In this document: in pieces, positions 42,034-51,355 of the stretch
How the letters are laid out: the number at the start of each line of letters is the position of its first letter
Position numbering within the stretch: the first letter of the stretch is position 1
Position numbers and translations under genes: made by a program
Notes under the pieces: model-generated
What the model was told of the DNA's origin: nothing
Databases searched by the model: none
Seen by the model: only the letters and a program-made list of their open reading frames with translations
Origin: Bradyrhizobium sp. MOS002
GTDB taxonomy: Bacteria; Pseudomonadota; Alphaproteobacteria; Rhizobiales; Xanthobacteraceae
NCBI RefSeq assembly: GCF_003020115.1
Contig: NZ_PYFX01000005.1
Span: 388,839-452,838 of the forward strand
DNA length: 64,000 nt
Direction of reading: 5' to 3'

Positions 42034-43740
42034 ATGGCTTCGACTTCTGCTGATACCTATAGCCCGTCGCGCGACGATTTCGCCGCGATGCTCGACGAGT
42101 CCTTCGCAGGCGGCAACCTGCAGGAAAGCTCAGTCATCAAGGGCAAGGTTGTTGCAATCGAAAAGGACATGGCCGTCATCGACGTCGGCCTGAAGACCGA
42201 GGGCCGCGTTGCCCTCCGCGAATTTTCCGGCCCCGGCCGCGAGAGCGAGCTCAAGGTCGGCGACGAGGTGGAAGTGTTCCTCGATCGGATCGAGAACGCC
42301 CTCGGCGAAGCCGTGCTGTCGCGCGACAAGGCGCGCCGCGAAGAGAGCTGGGGCAAGCTCGAGAAGGCCTTCCAGAACAACGAGAAGGTCAACGGCGTCA
42401 TCTTCAACCAGGTCAAGGGCGGCTTCACCGTCGACCTCGACGGTGCCGTGGCCTTCCTGCCGCGTTCGCAGGTCGACATCCGTCCGATCCGCGACGTTGC
42501 GCCGCTGATGAACAACTCGCAGCCGTTCCAGATCCTCAAGATGGACCGCCGCCGCGGCAACATCGTCGTGTCCCGCCGCACGGTCCTCGAAGAGACCCGC
42601 GCCGAGCAGCGTCAGGAGCTGGTGCAGAATCTCGAAGAGGGTCAGGTCATCGACGGCGTCGTCAAGAACATCACCGATTACGGTGCGTTCGTTGATCTCG
42701 GCGGCATCGACGGTCTGCTGCACGTCACCGATATCGCGTGGCGCCGCGTCAACCATCCGACCGAGGTGCTCTCGATCGGCCAGACCGTGAAGGTCAAGAT
42801 CATCAAGATCAACCACGAGACGCACCGCATCTCGCTGGGCATGAAGCAGCTGTTGGACGATCCGTGGCAGGGCATCGAAGCCAAGTACCCGCTGGGTGCC
42901 CGCTTCACCGGTCGCGTCACCAACATCACCGACTACGGCGCGTTCGTCGAGCTCGAGCCGGGCATCGAAGGCCTGATCCACGTCTCCGAGATGTCGTGGA
43001 CCAAGAAGAACATGCACCCCGGCAAGATCGTTTCGACCTCGCAGGAAGTCGAAGTGCAGGTGCTCGAAGTCGATTCCGTCAAGCGCCGCATCTCGCTCGG
43101 TCTCAAGCAGACCATGCGCAACCCGTGGGAGGTCTTCGTCGAAGGTCACCCGACCGGTTCGACCGTCGAGGGCGAAGTCAAGAACAAGACCGAGTTCGGT
43201 CTGTTCCTGGGCCTCGAGGGCGACGTCGACGGCATGGTCCATCTCTCCGACCTCGACTGGAAGCAGCCGGGCGAGCAGGTGATCGACAACTACAAGAAGG
43301 GCGACATGGTGAAGGCCGTGGTGCTCGATGTGGACGTCGAGAAAGAGCGCATTTCTCTTGGAATCAAACAGCTTGAAGGCGACCCCTTCGCCGAGCCGGG
43401 CGATGTCAAGAAGGGCGCGGTCGTGACCTGCGAAGTGATCGAAGTGAAGGAGAGCGGCATCGAGGTGAAGATCACCGGTACCGACTTCACCACGTTCGTG
43501 AAGCGCTCGGAGCTCGCCCGTGACCGCAACGATCAGCGCGCCGAACGCTTCGCCGTCGGCGAGAAGGTCGATGCCCGCGTGATCCAGTTCGACAAGAAGG
43601 CCCGCAAGGTCCAGGTGTCGATCAAGGCGCTCGAAGTCGCCGAAGAGAAGGAAGCCATCGCGCAGTATGGCTCCTCCGATTCGGGGGCGACGCTCGGCGA
43701 CATCCTCGGCACCGCGCTCAAGAACCGCGACACCAAGTAA
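42034..43740 (+). CDS. rpsA: 30S ribosomal protein S1
   Basis: The 568-residue protein starts at MASTSADTYSPSRDDFAAML, with GGAGA upstream; the longer open frame is leader. It has six S1 RNA-binding domains, visible as repeats such as GVVKNITDYGAFVDLGGIDGLLHVTDIAW, GRVTNITDYGAFVELEPGIEGLIHVSEMSW and GEVKNKTEFGLFLGLEGDVDGMVHLSDLDW, each ending near ISLG-K. It brings mRNA to the ribosome. The 266-bp leader includes a GCGGGCC/GGCCCGC hairpin at about 41886-41905. A strong terminator follows the gene. Confidence 0.98.
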   Translation: MASTSADTYSPSRDDFAAMLDESFAGGNLQESSVIKGKVVAIEKDMAVIDVGLKTEGRVALREFSGPGRESELKVGDEVEVFLDRIENALGEAVLSRDKARREESWGKLEKAFQNNEKVNGVIFNQVKGGFTVDLDGAVAFLPRSQVDIRPIRDVAPLMNNSQPFQILKMDRRRGNIVVSRRTVLEETRAEQRQELVQNLEEGQVIDGVVKNITDYGAFVDLGGIDGLLHVTDIAWRRVNHPTEVLSIGQTVKVKIIKINHETHRISLGMKQLLDDPWQGIEAKYPLGARFTGRVTNITDYGAFVELEPGIEGLIHVSEMSWTKKNMHPGKIVSTSQEVEVQVLEVDSVKRRISLGLKQTMRNPWEVFVEGHPTGSTVEGEVKNKTEFGLFLGLEGDVDGMVHLSDLDWKQPGEQVIDNYKKGDMVKAVVLDVDVEKERISLGIKQLEGDPFAEPGDVKKGAVVTCEVIEVKESGIEVKITGTDFTTFVKRSELARDRNDQRAERFAVGEKVDARVIQFDKKARKVQVSIKALEVAEEKEAIAQYGSSDSGATLGDILGTALKNRDTK

Positions 43741-43765
43741 GCGAAACGCAGGTTTCACTGCATCA

Positions 43766-43795
43766 AAGCCCCGGCGCGAGCCGGGGCTTTTTTGT
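43766..43795 (+). terminator. Rho-independent terminator after rpsA
   Basis: AAAGCCCCGGC-GCGA-GCCGGGGCTTTTTTG: a perfect GC-rich stem with a tetraloop and six T residues, 25 bp beyond the rpsA stop. Confidence 0.95.
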
Positions 43796-43802
43796 TGGCT
43801 TG

Positions 43803-43929
43803 GTCGTCCCGGCGAAGGCCGGGACCCATACCGCGGAATCCATCGATGATGGGCGGTGGGAGTACTAGGCCGCGGGTCTTCGCCAAACTACTCCCTGTGG
43901 TTATGGGTCCCGGCCTTCGCCGGGACGAC
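43803..43929. repeat. Long inverted repeat (26-bp arms) between rpsA and sppA
   Basis: GTCGTCCCGGCGAAGGCCGG...CCCA at 43803-43828 is the exact inverse of 43904-43929. Each arm also has an inner CCCGGC-GAAG-GCCGGG hairpin. This is a widespread intergenic repeat style in Bradyrhizobium-type genomes; about 75 bp of unrelated sequence separates the arms. Confidence 0.75.
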
Positions 43930-44071
43930 AATGAGTGTGTCGCTACGTCGTGGCCCATGCCGCTACCGGCCTTGTTTTCTTCTAATTGCGCCGCAATTGA
44001 TGTATCCAGATAAGCCAATGGTGACGCTGCGACGGCACAACGCGCTTGGCCTTTCATTTGGAGATATTGAG

Positions 44072-45052
44072 ATGTCGCTCGATTCGGACATCATCGTCGA
44101 TCGCCGCAGGATCCGCCGCAAGCTGACGTTCTGGCGCGTATTGGCCGCGCTGATCGCGATCGCGGCGATCGCAGGCTTCGCGCTGGTCGCGACACCGGGT
44201 GCACGTGGCACGTTCGCGTCCGCCGGCTCGATCGCGCGGGTCCAGATCGACGGCCTGATCCGCAGCGACTCCGATCGCACGCAGGCGCTGGAGCGGCTGG
44301 AGAATTCGCAGGCTGCCGCCGTCATCGTTCACGTCAACTCGCCGGGCGGCACCACCGCCGGCTCCGAGCAGCTCTATGATTCGCTTGTACGGCTGAAAGC
44401 AAAGAAGCCGCTCGTCGTGGTCGTCGAAGGCCTCGCCGCCTCCGGCGGCTACATCACCGCGATCGCCAGCGATCACATCATCGCCCAGCAGAGCTCACTG
44501 GTCGGCTCGATCGGCGTGCTGTTCCAGTTTCCGAACGTCTCGGAGCTGTTGAAGACCGTCGGCGTCAAGGTCGAAGAGGTGAAGTCCACGCCGCTGAAGG
44601 CCGCGCCCAACGGTTTCGAGCCGACCAGCCCCGAGGCACGGGCAGCGCTCGATGCGCTGGTGAAGGATTCCTATGCCTGGTTCAAGGGATTGGTGAAGGA
44701 ACGGCGTGGCATGGATGACACGCAGCTCGAGAAAGTGGTTGATGGCCGTGTCTTCACCGGACGCCAGGCAATCGATCTCAAGCTGATCGACCAGATCGGC
44801 GACGAGAAGACCGCCGTGACTTGGCTGGTCGAGCAGAAGGGCGTCAAGAAGGGACTCTCCGTGCGCGATTACAAGCTGCAACCGCGCTTCAGCGATCTGC
44901 CGTTCCTCAAGACGGCGGCCGCAGTGACGCTGGAAGCACTGGGTTTAGGCTCGATTGCGCATCAAATCGGGCAAACCGGCGTCGTGCAGGCGGTCGATCG
45001 GCTCGGAATGGATGGAATGCTGGCTTTGTGGCAGCCGGCGGCATCGAACTGA
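44072..45052 (+). CDS. sppA: Signal peptide peptidase SppA (S49 family)
   Basis: The 326-residue short-form SppA starts at MSLDSDIIVDRRRIRRKLTF (GGAGAT upstream). It has one N-terminal membrane anchor (FWRVLAALIAIAAIAGFALVA) and the S49 fold: VHVNSPGGTTAGSEQLYDSLVRL, GLAASGGYITAIASDHIIAQQSSLVGSIGVLFQFP (serine nucleophile in ASGG), and KERRGM...VVDGRVFTGRQAIDLKLIDQIGD. It digests released signal peptides in the membrane. ihfB lies downstream, a conserved neighbour. Confidence 0.94.
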   Translation: MSLDSDIIVDRRRIRRKLTFWRVLAALIAIAAIAGFALVATPGARGTFASAGSIARVQIDGLIRSDSDRTQALERLENSQAAAVIVHVNSPGGTTAGSEQLYDSLVRLKAKKPLVVVVEGLAASGGYITAIASDHIIAQQSSLVGSIGVLFQFPNVSELLKTVGVKVEEVKSTPLKAAPNGFEPTSPEARAALDALVKDSYAWFKGLVKERRGMDDTQLEKVVDGRVFTGRQAIDLKLIDQIGDEKTAVTWLVEQKGVKKGLSVRDYKLQPRFSDLPFLKTAAAVTLEALGLGSIAHQIGQTGVVQAVDRLGMDGMLALWQPAASN

Positions 45053-45224
45053 CCGGCGCCGGGCGAGCCCCAGAGGTTTTTCCCGTTCGGCGCGTGCAGG
45101 GCCAGCCCGCTTTTTTGGCATTTGTCACGTATTTTCACGACGCTCAACCTTCATTTAGCGTCTTGACAGATCACGGTATTTTCACGGAAATGGTTGTCCG
45201 CACGCTCCCGGGTCCTATCTCTCG

Positions 45225-45530
45225 ATGATCAAATCCGAACTTGTTCAGCGTATCGCCGAGCACAACCCGCATCTGTACCAGCGGGATGTCGAGAACATTG
45301 TGAATGCGATTCTCGAAGAGATCGTAGCGGCTCTCGCGCGCGGTGATCGCGTCGAGTTGCGCGGCTTCGGTGCCTTCTCGGTCAAGCATCGCCCTGCGCG
45401 CGCAGGGCGCAATCCGCGCACCGGCGCCCATGTACCTGTCGATCAGAAGAGCGTTCCGTTCTTCAAGACCGGCAAGGAAATGCGCGAACGGTTGAATCGC
45501 GACCACCCGGATCCAGGCGCGCCAGACTGA
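45225..45530 (+). CDS. ihfB: Integration host factor subunit beta
   Basis: The 101-residue DNA-bending protein of the HU/IHF family reads MIKSELVQRIAEHNPHLYQRDVENIVNAILEEIVAALARGDRVELRGFGAFSVKHRPARAGRNPRTGAHVPVDQKSVPFFKTGKEMRERLN. The GRNPRTG beta-arm with the intercalating proline and KSVPFFKTGKEMRERLN are IHF-beta features. It forms a heterodimer with IhfA and helps recombination and sigma-54 promoters. Confidence 0.97.
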   Translation: MIKSELVQRIAEHNPHLYQRDVENIVNAILEEIVAALARGDRVELRGFGAFSVKHRPARAGRNPRTGAHVPVDQKSVPFFKTGKEMRERLNRDHPDPGAPD

Positions 45531-45600
45531 GGTCCACCTCAGGTTTCCCGCGGTCGCGAGCGATGCGGCCGCAACCTTGATTCAAGGCGAGCGAGCCGAG

Positions 45601-45993
45601 ATGCGAAAATTCCTGACCGCGCTGGTCGTGATTCCGCTGGGCCTGATCCTGATGGTCTTTGCCGTCGCCAACCGGCATTTCGTCACGGTCTCGTTCGATC
45701 CGTTCGTTTCCAACGACCCGTCATTCTCGGTCACGCTGCCGCTGTTTCTGCTCCTGATCGTGGTGGCTGCGCTCGGGGTCCTCGCGGGCGGTTGTGCCGT
45801 CTGGTTCGGCCAGCGGCACTGGCGGCGTGCGGCGCGCCGGCACGACGCCGATGCCAGGGCCGCGCGCGGCGAACTGGCCGATCTGCGGGCCCAGGCGGCC
45901 GCAGCAAGGCCCGAGGCCCAGCGCCTCCCCGTTCCCTCCGGGGTGGGGCTTTACGGGCCCGTCGGGCGAGACAAGCAGCGCGCGACGTTGTAG
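45601..45993 (+). CDS. lapA: LapA/DUF1049 domain inner-membrane protein
   Basis: The 130-residue protein starts MRKFLTALVVIPLGLILMVFAVANRHFVTVSFDPF and has two membrane spans (residues about 5-22 and 42-66, PLFLLLIVVAALGVLAGGCAVWFGQ). A basic, alanine-rich cytoplasmic tail follows. In enterobacteria LapA works with LapB in controlling LPS synthesis; here only LapA is present. The position after ihfB is conserved. Confidence 0.85.
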   Translation: MRKFLTALVVIPLGLILMVFAVANRHFVTVSFDPFVSNDPSFSVTLPLFLLLIVVAALGVLAGGCAVWFGQRHWRRAARRHDADARAARGELADLRAQAAAARPEAQRLPVPSGVGLYGPVGRDKQRATL

Positions 45994-46074
45994 AAGCGGC
46001 CGCAACCGAAAAGCCCGTTTTCTGGCCGCGGACCCGTGGCCTCCCTGTGCTTTGAGCCCTTATCCGTCGAGAAC

Positions 46075-46746
46075 ATGTCCCTGCTCGTCAAAATCTGCGG
46101 CCTGTCCACGCCCGAGACGCTCGAAACGGCGCTCGAGGCGGGTGCCGACATGGTGGGGTTCGTGTTCTTCCCGCCGTCGCCGCGGCATTTGTCGCTGGAA
46201 GCCGGACGGGAGCTCGGCCGGCAGGTGAAGCGGCGCGCACTCAAGGTCGCGCTCACCGTCGATGCCGACGATGCCACGCTCGACAACATCATGGACGCGC
46301 TGTCGCCGGACATTTTCCAGCTTCATGGCACGGAGAGCGTGGCCCGGCTGCGCGACATCAGGCAACGGTTCGGTCGCCCGGTGATGAAGGTCGTGCCGGT
46401 CGCAACGTCAGCCGATCTCGCCGGGCTGCCCGGTTACGCAGAGGTGGCCGAACGCATCCTGTTCGACGCGCGCGCTCCGAAGGACGCGACGCGGCCAGGC
46501 GGCCTCGGTGCACCGTTCGATTGGCATCTGCTCGGAAACCTGGAGCTGAACGTGCCGTATATGGTTTCGGGCGGTCTGAATGCAGACAACGTCGCCGAAG
46601 CCGTTCGCGTGACCCGCGCCGGCGGCGTCGATGTTTCCTCCGGTGTCGAGAACGCCCCGGGCGTGAAGGACCCCGAGATGATCAAGGCCTTCATTCGCGC
46701 CGCGCGCGCAAGCCAAGATGCAAATCAAGAGTTGAGCGTCCGATGA
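46075..46746 (+). CDS. trpF: Phosphoribosylanthranilate isomerase
   Basis: The 223-residue TIM-barrel enzyme of tryptophan synthesis (start MSLLVKICGLSTPETL; GTG 46036 possible) has the catalytic cysteine in KICGL and aspartate in ALTVDADD. HGTES, VVPVATSADL, FDARAPKDATRPGGLGAPFDWHLL and VSGGLNADNVAEAV..GVDVSSGVENAPGVKD complete the fold. Its stop overlaps trpB by 4 bp. Confidence 0.95.
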   Translation: MSLLVKICGLSTPETLETALEAGADMVGFVFFPPSPRHLSLEAGRELGRQVKRRALKVALTVDADDATLDNIMDALSPDIFQLHGTESVARLRDIRQRFGRPVMKVVPVATSADLAGLPGYAEVAERILFDARAPKDATRPGGLGAPFDWHLLGNLELNVPYMVSGGLNADNVAEAVRVTRAGGVDVSSGVENAPGVKDPEMIKAFIRAARASQDANQELSVR

Positions 46747-47960
46747 ATGTTGTAAAACCCAATTCCTATCGCAGCGGCCCCGACGAGCGCGGCCATTTCG
46801 GCATTTTCGGCGGACGCTTCGTCGCCGAAACCCTGATGCCGCTGATCCTCGACCTGGAGAAAGCCTACACCGAGGCCAAGGCCGATCCAGCCTTCCAGAT
46901 CGAGATGAACGGCTATCTCAAGAATTATGTCGGCCGGCCCTCGCCGCTCTATTTCGCCGAGCGCCTCACCGAGCATCTCGGCGGCGCCAAGATTTACCTG
47001 AAGCGCGAAGAGCTCAATCACACCGGTTCGCACAAGGTGAACAACGTGCTCGGCCAGATCATGCTGGCGCGGCGCATGGGCAAGAAGCGCATCATCGCGG
47101 AGACCGGCGCCGGCCAGCACGGTGTCGCCACCGCGACGCTGTGCGCGCGCTTTGGCCTGGAATGCATCGTCTACATGGGCGCCGTCGACGTCGAGCGGCA
47201 GCAGCCCAACGTCATCCGCATGGAAATGCTGGGCGCAACGGTGGTCCCGGTGCAGTCGGGCACGCGCACGCTGAAGGACGCCATGAACGAGGCGCTGCGC
47301 GACTGGGTCACCAACGTGCACAACACGTTCTACTGCATCGGCACGGTCGCGGGTCCGCATCCCTATCCGACGCTGGTGCGCGACTTCCAGTCGATCATCG
47401 GCAACGAGACCAAGGCGCAGATGCAGGAGATCGAAGGCCGCCTCCCGGATTCGCTGGTCGCCTGCATCGGCGGCGGCTCCAACGCGATGGGCCTGTTTCA
47501 TCCGTTCCTCGATGATTCCACCGTCGAGATCTTCGGCGTCGAAGCCGCCGGCCACGGGCTCACACAACTGCATGCGGCATCGATCGCGGGCGGCCGTCCC
47601 GGCGTGCTGCACGGCAACCGCACTTATCTGCTGATGGACGCGGACGGGCAGATCACGGACGCGCATTCGATCTCCGCCGGCCTCGACTATCCCGGCATCG
47701 GCCCCGAGCACTCCTGGCTGCACGAGATCGGCCGCGTGAACTATCTCTCCGCGACCGACGACGAGGCGCTCGCAGCGTTCCAGTTGCTGTCAAAGCTGGA
47801 AGGCATCATCCCCGCGCTCGAACCGGCACATGCCATCGCCAAAGTGATGGAGCTCGCGCCGAAGCGGACCAAAGATCACCTGATGGTCGTCAACCTCTCC
47901 GGCCGCGGCGACAAGGACGTCCCGCAGGTCGGCGACATCCTGAGGGGCAAGAGCAAGTGA
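46743..47960 (+). CDS. trpB: Tryptophan synthase beta chain
   Basis: The 405-residue PLP enzyme makes tryptophan from indole and serine. The PLP lysine is in REELNHTGSHKVNNVLGQ. Other family blocks are ETGAGQHGVATAT, GRLPDSLVACIGGGSNAMGLFHPF (phosphate-binding glycines) and LNLSGRGDKD-like VNLSGRGDKDV. The start overlaps the trpF stop and the stop overlaps the trpA start, giving trpFBA as one tightly coupled unit. Confidence 0.97.
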   Translation: MNVVKPNSYRSGPDERGHFGIFGGRFVAETLMPLILDLEKAYTEAKADPAFQIEMNGYLKNYVGRPSPLYFAERLTEHLGGAKIYLKREELNHTGSHKVNNVLGQIMLARRMGKKRIIAETGAGQHGVATATLCARFGLECIVYMGAVDVERQQPNVIRMEMLGATVVPVQSGTRTLKDAMNEALRDWVTNVHNTFYCIGTVAGPHPYPTLVRDFQSIIGNETKAQMQEIEGRLPDSLVACIGGGSNAMGLFHPFLDDSTVEIFGVEAAGHGLTQLHAASIAGGRPGVLHGNRTYLLMDADGQITDAHSISAGLDYPGIGPEHSWLHEIGRVNYLSATDDEALAAFQLLSKLEGIIPALEPAHAIAKVMELAPKRTKDHLMVVNLSGRGDKDVPQVGDILRGKSK

Positions 47961-48793
47961 CCACGCGTATCGACACCCGTTTCGCCGAGCTGAAGAAAGC
48001 CGGCCGCGCGGCCTTCGTCACCTTCGTGATGGCCGGCGATCCCGATCCGGCGACCTCGCTCGAGATCATCAAGGCGCTGCCGAAAGCGGGCGCCGACGTG
48101 ATCGAGCTCGGCATGCCCTTCACCGATCCGATGGCCGACGGTCCGTCGATCCAGGCGGCAGGCCTGCGCGCGCTCAAGGCCGGCATGACGCTGAAGAAGA
48201 CGCTCGAGCTCGTGCGCGGCTTCCGCAAGGACGACAACACGACGCCGATCGTGCTGATGGGCTACTACAACCCGATCTACATCTATGGCGTCGACAAATT
48301 CCTAGTCGATGCGAAGAGTGCTGGCATCGACGGCCTCATCATCGTCGACCTGCCGCCGGAAGAGGACGACGAGCTTTGCCTGCCTGCGATGAAGGCCGGC
48401 CTCAACTTCATTCGGCTTGCAACGCCGACCACCGATGACAAGCGTCTGCCGGCGGTGCTCGCCAACACCTCAGGCTTCGTCTACTACGTTTCGATCACCG
48501 GCATCACCGGCGCTGCGGCCGCGGACTCCACGGCCGTCGGCGAGGCGGTTGCCCGCATCAAGCGGCACACAAAACTGCCGGTCTGCGTCGGCTTTGGCAT
48601 CCGTACACCGGAGACCGCCCGCTCCATCGCCTCGCATGCGAACGGCGCCGTGGTCGGCACCGCGCTGGTCGATGCTCTCAAGAACAGCCTCGACGCGGAC
48701 GGGCACGCCACCGGGAAAACCGTCAACGCCGTCACTGAGCTGACGGCGGCACTGGCCCAAGGCGTCAAAGGCGCGCAACAGGCGGCGGAATAG
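47957..48793 (+). CDS. trpA: Tryptophan synthase alpha chain
   Basis: The 278-residue TIM barrel (GTG start overlapping trpB) releases indole from indole-3-glycerol phosphate. Catalytic glutamate lies in VIELGMPFTDPMADGPSIQAAG, and aspartate in GIDGLIIVDLPPEEDDEL. The phosphate site is at YYVSITGITGAAAA, GFGIRTPETARSIA and GAVVGTALVDAL. The length is normal. Confidence 0.97.
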   Translation: MTTRIDTRFAELKKAGRAAFVTFVMAGDPDPATSLEIIKALPKAGADVIELGMPFTDPMADGPSIQAAGLRALKAGMTLKKTLELVRGFRKDDNTTPIVLMGYYNPIYIYGVDKFLVDAKSAGIDGLIIVDLPPEEDDELCLPAMKAGLNFIRLATPTTDDKRLPAVLANTSGFVYYVSITGITGAAAADSTAVGEAVARIKRHTKLPVCVGFGIRTPETARSIASHANGAVVGTALVDALKNSLDADGHATGKTVNAVTELTAALAQGVKGAQQAAE

Positions 48794-48930
48794 GCCTTAA
48801 TTCCGCTGCCAAGTCGGACGAGCAAGTCCGACGAGCAAGGCGGACAATACGGCGGCTTGCCGGGCCGGGTCCCGGCCGCCATATATCCCTTCAGGCGGTC
48901 CCCAGGCGGGATCGCACATCGGAGCAAACC

Positions 48931-49872
48931 ATGAACTGGCTTACCAATGTGGTCCGGCCGAAGATCCGCAACATGCTGCGGCGGGAGACGCCGGAGAATC
49001 TTTGGATCAAGTGCCCGGATTCCGGACAGCTCGTGTTCTACAAGGACGTCGAGGCCAACCAGTTCGTCATCCCCGGCTCGAACTACCACATGCGCATGAG
49101 CGCGGTGGCGCGTTTGAAGTCGATCTTCGACAACGAGACCTGGTACGACGTCGCGCTGCCCGACGTCACGCCCGATCCGCTCAAGTTCCGCGACGAGAAG
49201 AAATACGTCGACCGCATCAAGGATGCCCGCGCGCGCACCAATCTGAACGACGCGATCAAGGTCGGCTACGGCAAGCTCGAAGGCGCCGCTGTCGTCGTCG
49301 CCGTGCAGGATTTCGACTTCATGGGCGGCTCGCTCGGCATGGCCGCGGGCGAAGCCATCGTGCGCGGCCTCGAGCTCGCGGTCGAGAAGAAGTCACCCTT
49401 CATCGTGTTCGCCGCCTCAGGCGGCGCGCGCATGCAGGAAGGCATCTTGTCGCTGATGCAGATGCCGCGCACCACGGTCGCGGTGCAGATGCTGCGTGAA
49501 GCAAAACAGCCCTACATCGTCGTGCTGACCAACCCGACCACCGGTGGCGTCACCGCGTCCTATGCGATGCTCGGCGACGTGCAGATCGCCGAGCCCGGTG
49601 CGCTGATCGGTTTTGCCGGCGCGCGCGTGATCGAGCAGACCATTCGCGAAAAACTCCCCGAGGGTTTTCAGCGCGCCGAATACCTCAAGGAGCACGGCAT
49701 GGTCGACATGGTCGTGCATCGCCACGAACTACGCCCGACCCTGGCGCGGCTCTGCCGACTGTTGACCAGGGCGCCGGCGCTTGAGACAGCGTCAAAGCCG
49801 GTGCAGCCGGTCGTGAGCCCGGCGCAGATCGTATCGGCTCCCGAAACGGCGCCGGCCGCGCCGCACGCGTGA
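48931..49872 (+). CDS. accD: Acetyl-CoA carboxylase carboxyltransferase subunit beta, zinc-finger cysteines lost
   Basis: The 313-residue subunit makes malonyl-CoA with AccA. The core is intact: NLNDAIKVGYGKLEGAAVVVAVQDFDFMGGSLGMAAGEAIVRGLELA, PFIVFAASGGARMQEGILSLMQMPRT, VLTNPTTGGVTASYAMLGDVQIAEPGALIGFAGARVIEQTIREKLPEGFQRAEYL. The N-terminal zinc ribbon is degenerate: LWIKCPDSGQL...FVIPGSNYHMRM keeps one of the four cysteines of E. coli AccD. A proline/alanine-rich tail ends the protein. folC overlaps by 4 bp. Confidence 0.96.
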   Translation: MNWLTNVVRPKIRNMLRRETPENLWIKCPDSGQLVFYKDVEANQFVIPGSNYHMRMSAVARLKSIFDNETWYDVALPDVTPDPLKFRDEKKYVDRIKDARARTNLNDAIKVGYGKLEGAAVVVAVQDFDFMGGSLGMAAGEAIVRGLELAVEKKSPFIVFAASGGARMQEGILSLMQMPRTTVAVQMLREAKQPYIVVLTNPTTGGVTASYAMLGDVQIAEPGALIGFAGARVIEQTIREKLPEGFQRAEYLKEHGMVDMVVHRHELRPTLARLCRLLTRAPALETASKPVQPVVSPAQIVSAPETAPAAPHA

Positions 49873-51212
49873 ACGCTTCCTCTGACCGCGCAAAGCCGCC
49901 GCTCGACGAATTGATCGGGCGGCTGTCGGCCCTGCATCAGAAACGCATCGATCTCGGGCTGGAGCGGATGCACCGCCTGCTCGAGCGGCTCGGTCATCCC
50001 GAGCGCAAGCTGCCGCCGGTGATCCACATCGCCGGTACCAACGGCAAGGGCTCGACGCTCGCTTATCTGCGCGCGACGCTGGAGGCAGCTAACCTGCGCG
50101 TCCACGCCTACACGTCGCCCTATCTCGTTCGCATCAACGAATGCTTCCGGCTCGGCCGCGTCGGGGGCGGCGTGCTGGTCGGTGACGACGAGTTGCGCGC
50201 GGCGCTGGAAGAGGTCGAGCGCGTCAATGCCGGCGAGCCGGCCACCGTGTTCGAGCTCAAGACGGCGGCTGCATTTCATCTGTTCGCGCAGAACCCGGCC
50301 GATGTGGTTCTGCTGGAGGTGGGCCTTGGCGGCCGGCTCGATTCAACCAACGTCGTCGATGCGCCGGCGGCCTGCGTGATCACGCCTGTCAGCATGGACC
50401 ACATGGATTTCCTCGGCGACACCTTGACGTCGATCGCGGGCGAAAAGGCCGCGATCATCAAGCGCGGCGTGCCCGTGGTTTGCGCCGAGCAGTCGGCTGA
50501 GGCGATGGCCGTGATCGAGGCGCAGGCCAAGCGCATGCGCGCCCCGTTGTTTGCCGCGGGCGAGAGCTGGCATGTCAATGTCGAGCACGGGCGGCTGGTC
50601 TATTCCGACGAGCGCGGCCTGATGGATCTCACGGCGCCGCGTCTGTTCGGCCGCCACCAGTTTGACAATGCCGGTCTCGCGATCGCGACGTTGCGAGCCA
50701 CCAACGCTTTCAAGATCAACCAGGCGGCGTTCGAGGCCGGGATCGTCGGTGCGGAATGGCCGGCGCGGATGCAGCGCATCGCTTCGGGCGAGCTGCTCGC
50801 TCTCGGCCCGCAGGGCTCGGAGATCTGGCTCGACGGCGGCCATAATGCGGAAGGCGGCCGCGTTGCGGCGGCCGCGCTCGGCGATCTGGAAGAGCGGGTG
50901 TCGCGGCCGCTGGTCGTGATCGTCGGCATGATGGCCAACAAGGACGCGCAGGCTTTTCTCGCCAATTTCGCCGGTTTGACCCGTCACATCGTCGCGGTAC
51001 CGATTCCCGACACCGACAACGCGATGCCGGTCGACCGCCTCACGGATGCCGCCCGCAGCCTCGGCATGCGCGTCGAGCCCGCGCCCGGCATCGAGGCCGC
51101 ACTGCGCACCTTGGCGAAGCTCGCCTACGAAGTGCCGCCGCGCATCCTGATCACCGGCTCGCTCTATCTCGCCGGCCACGTGCTTGCCATCAACGGCACG
51201 CCACCTGCATAG
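49869..51212 (+). CDS. folC: Bifunctional folylpolyglutamate synthase / dihydrofolate synthase
   Basis: The 447-residue Mur-ligase-type enzyme adds glutamate to folates. Its P-loop is HIAGTNGKGSTLAYLRATLEAANLRVHAYTSPYLVRINE. The second block is LEVGLGGRLDSTNVVDAPAACVITPVSMDHMDFLGDTLTSIAGEKAAIIK, followed by WLDGGHNAEGGRVAAAAL in the C-terminal domain. The GTG start overlaps accD, the usual accD-folC coupling. Confidence 0.96.
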   Translation: MNASSDRAKPPLDELIGRLSALHQKRIDLGLERMHRLLERLGHPERKLPPVIHIAGTNGKGSTLAYLRATLEAANLRVHAYTSPYLVRINECFRLGRVGGGVLVGDDELRAALEEVERVNAGEPATVFELKTAAAFHLFAQNPADVVLLEVGLGGRLDSTNVVDAPAACVITPVSMDHMDFLGDTLTSIAGEKAAIIKRGVPVVCAEQSAEAMAVIEAQAKRMRAPLFAAGESWHVNVEHGRLVYSDERGLMDLTAPRLFGRHQFDNAGLAIATLRATNAFKINQAAFEAGIVGAEWPARMQRIASGELLALGPQGSEIWLDGGHNAEGGRVAAAALGDLEERVSRPLVVIVGMMANKDAQAFLANFAGLTRHIVAVPIPDTDNAMPVDRLTDAARSLGMRVEPAPGIEAALRTLAKLAYEVPPRILITGSLYLAGHVLAINGTPPA

Positions 51213-51217
51213 AGGGT

Positions 51218-51341
51218 CTCATGTCCCGGACGCGGCGCGGCATGAAATGACGCCACGCAGAGCCGGGACCCAGAATGCCGCAACATGGGCCCCGGCTCTG
51301 CAGCGCACCGCTGAAGAAGCGCTGCGCTGCGTCCGGGGGCA
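51218..51341. repeat. Interspersed ~120-bp repeat, copy 1 (left of metallophosphoesterase)
   Basis: CTCATGTCCCGGACGCGGCG...CCGGGACCC...GGCCCCGGCTCTGCAGCGCACC...GCGTCCGGGG is nearly the same as 52108-52225. The outer parts CCCGGACGC / GCGTCCGGG and inner CCGGGACCC-type arms are inverted, so the element can fold as a cruciform. Non-coding. Confidence 0.8.
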
Positions 51342-51355
51342 TGATAGAGTGAGAA

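Noticed and set aside
42130..43758. Long minus-strand open frame opposite rpsA
   Set aside because: Shadow of rpsA; the repeats in it mirror the S1 domains.
43803..43929. Long inverted repeat considered as insertion-sequence ends
   Set aside because: No transposase lies between the arms (only about 75 bp), so it is an interspersed palindromic repeat.
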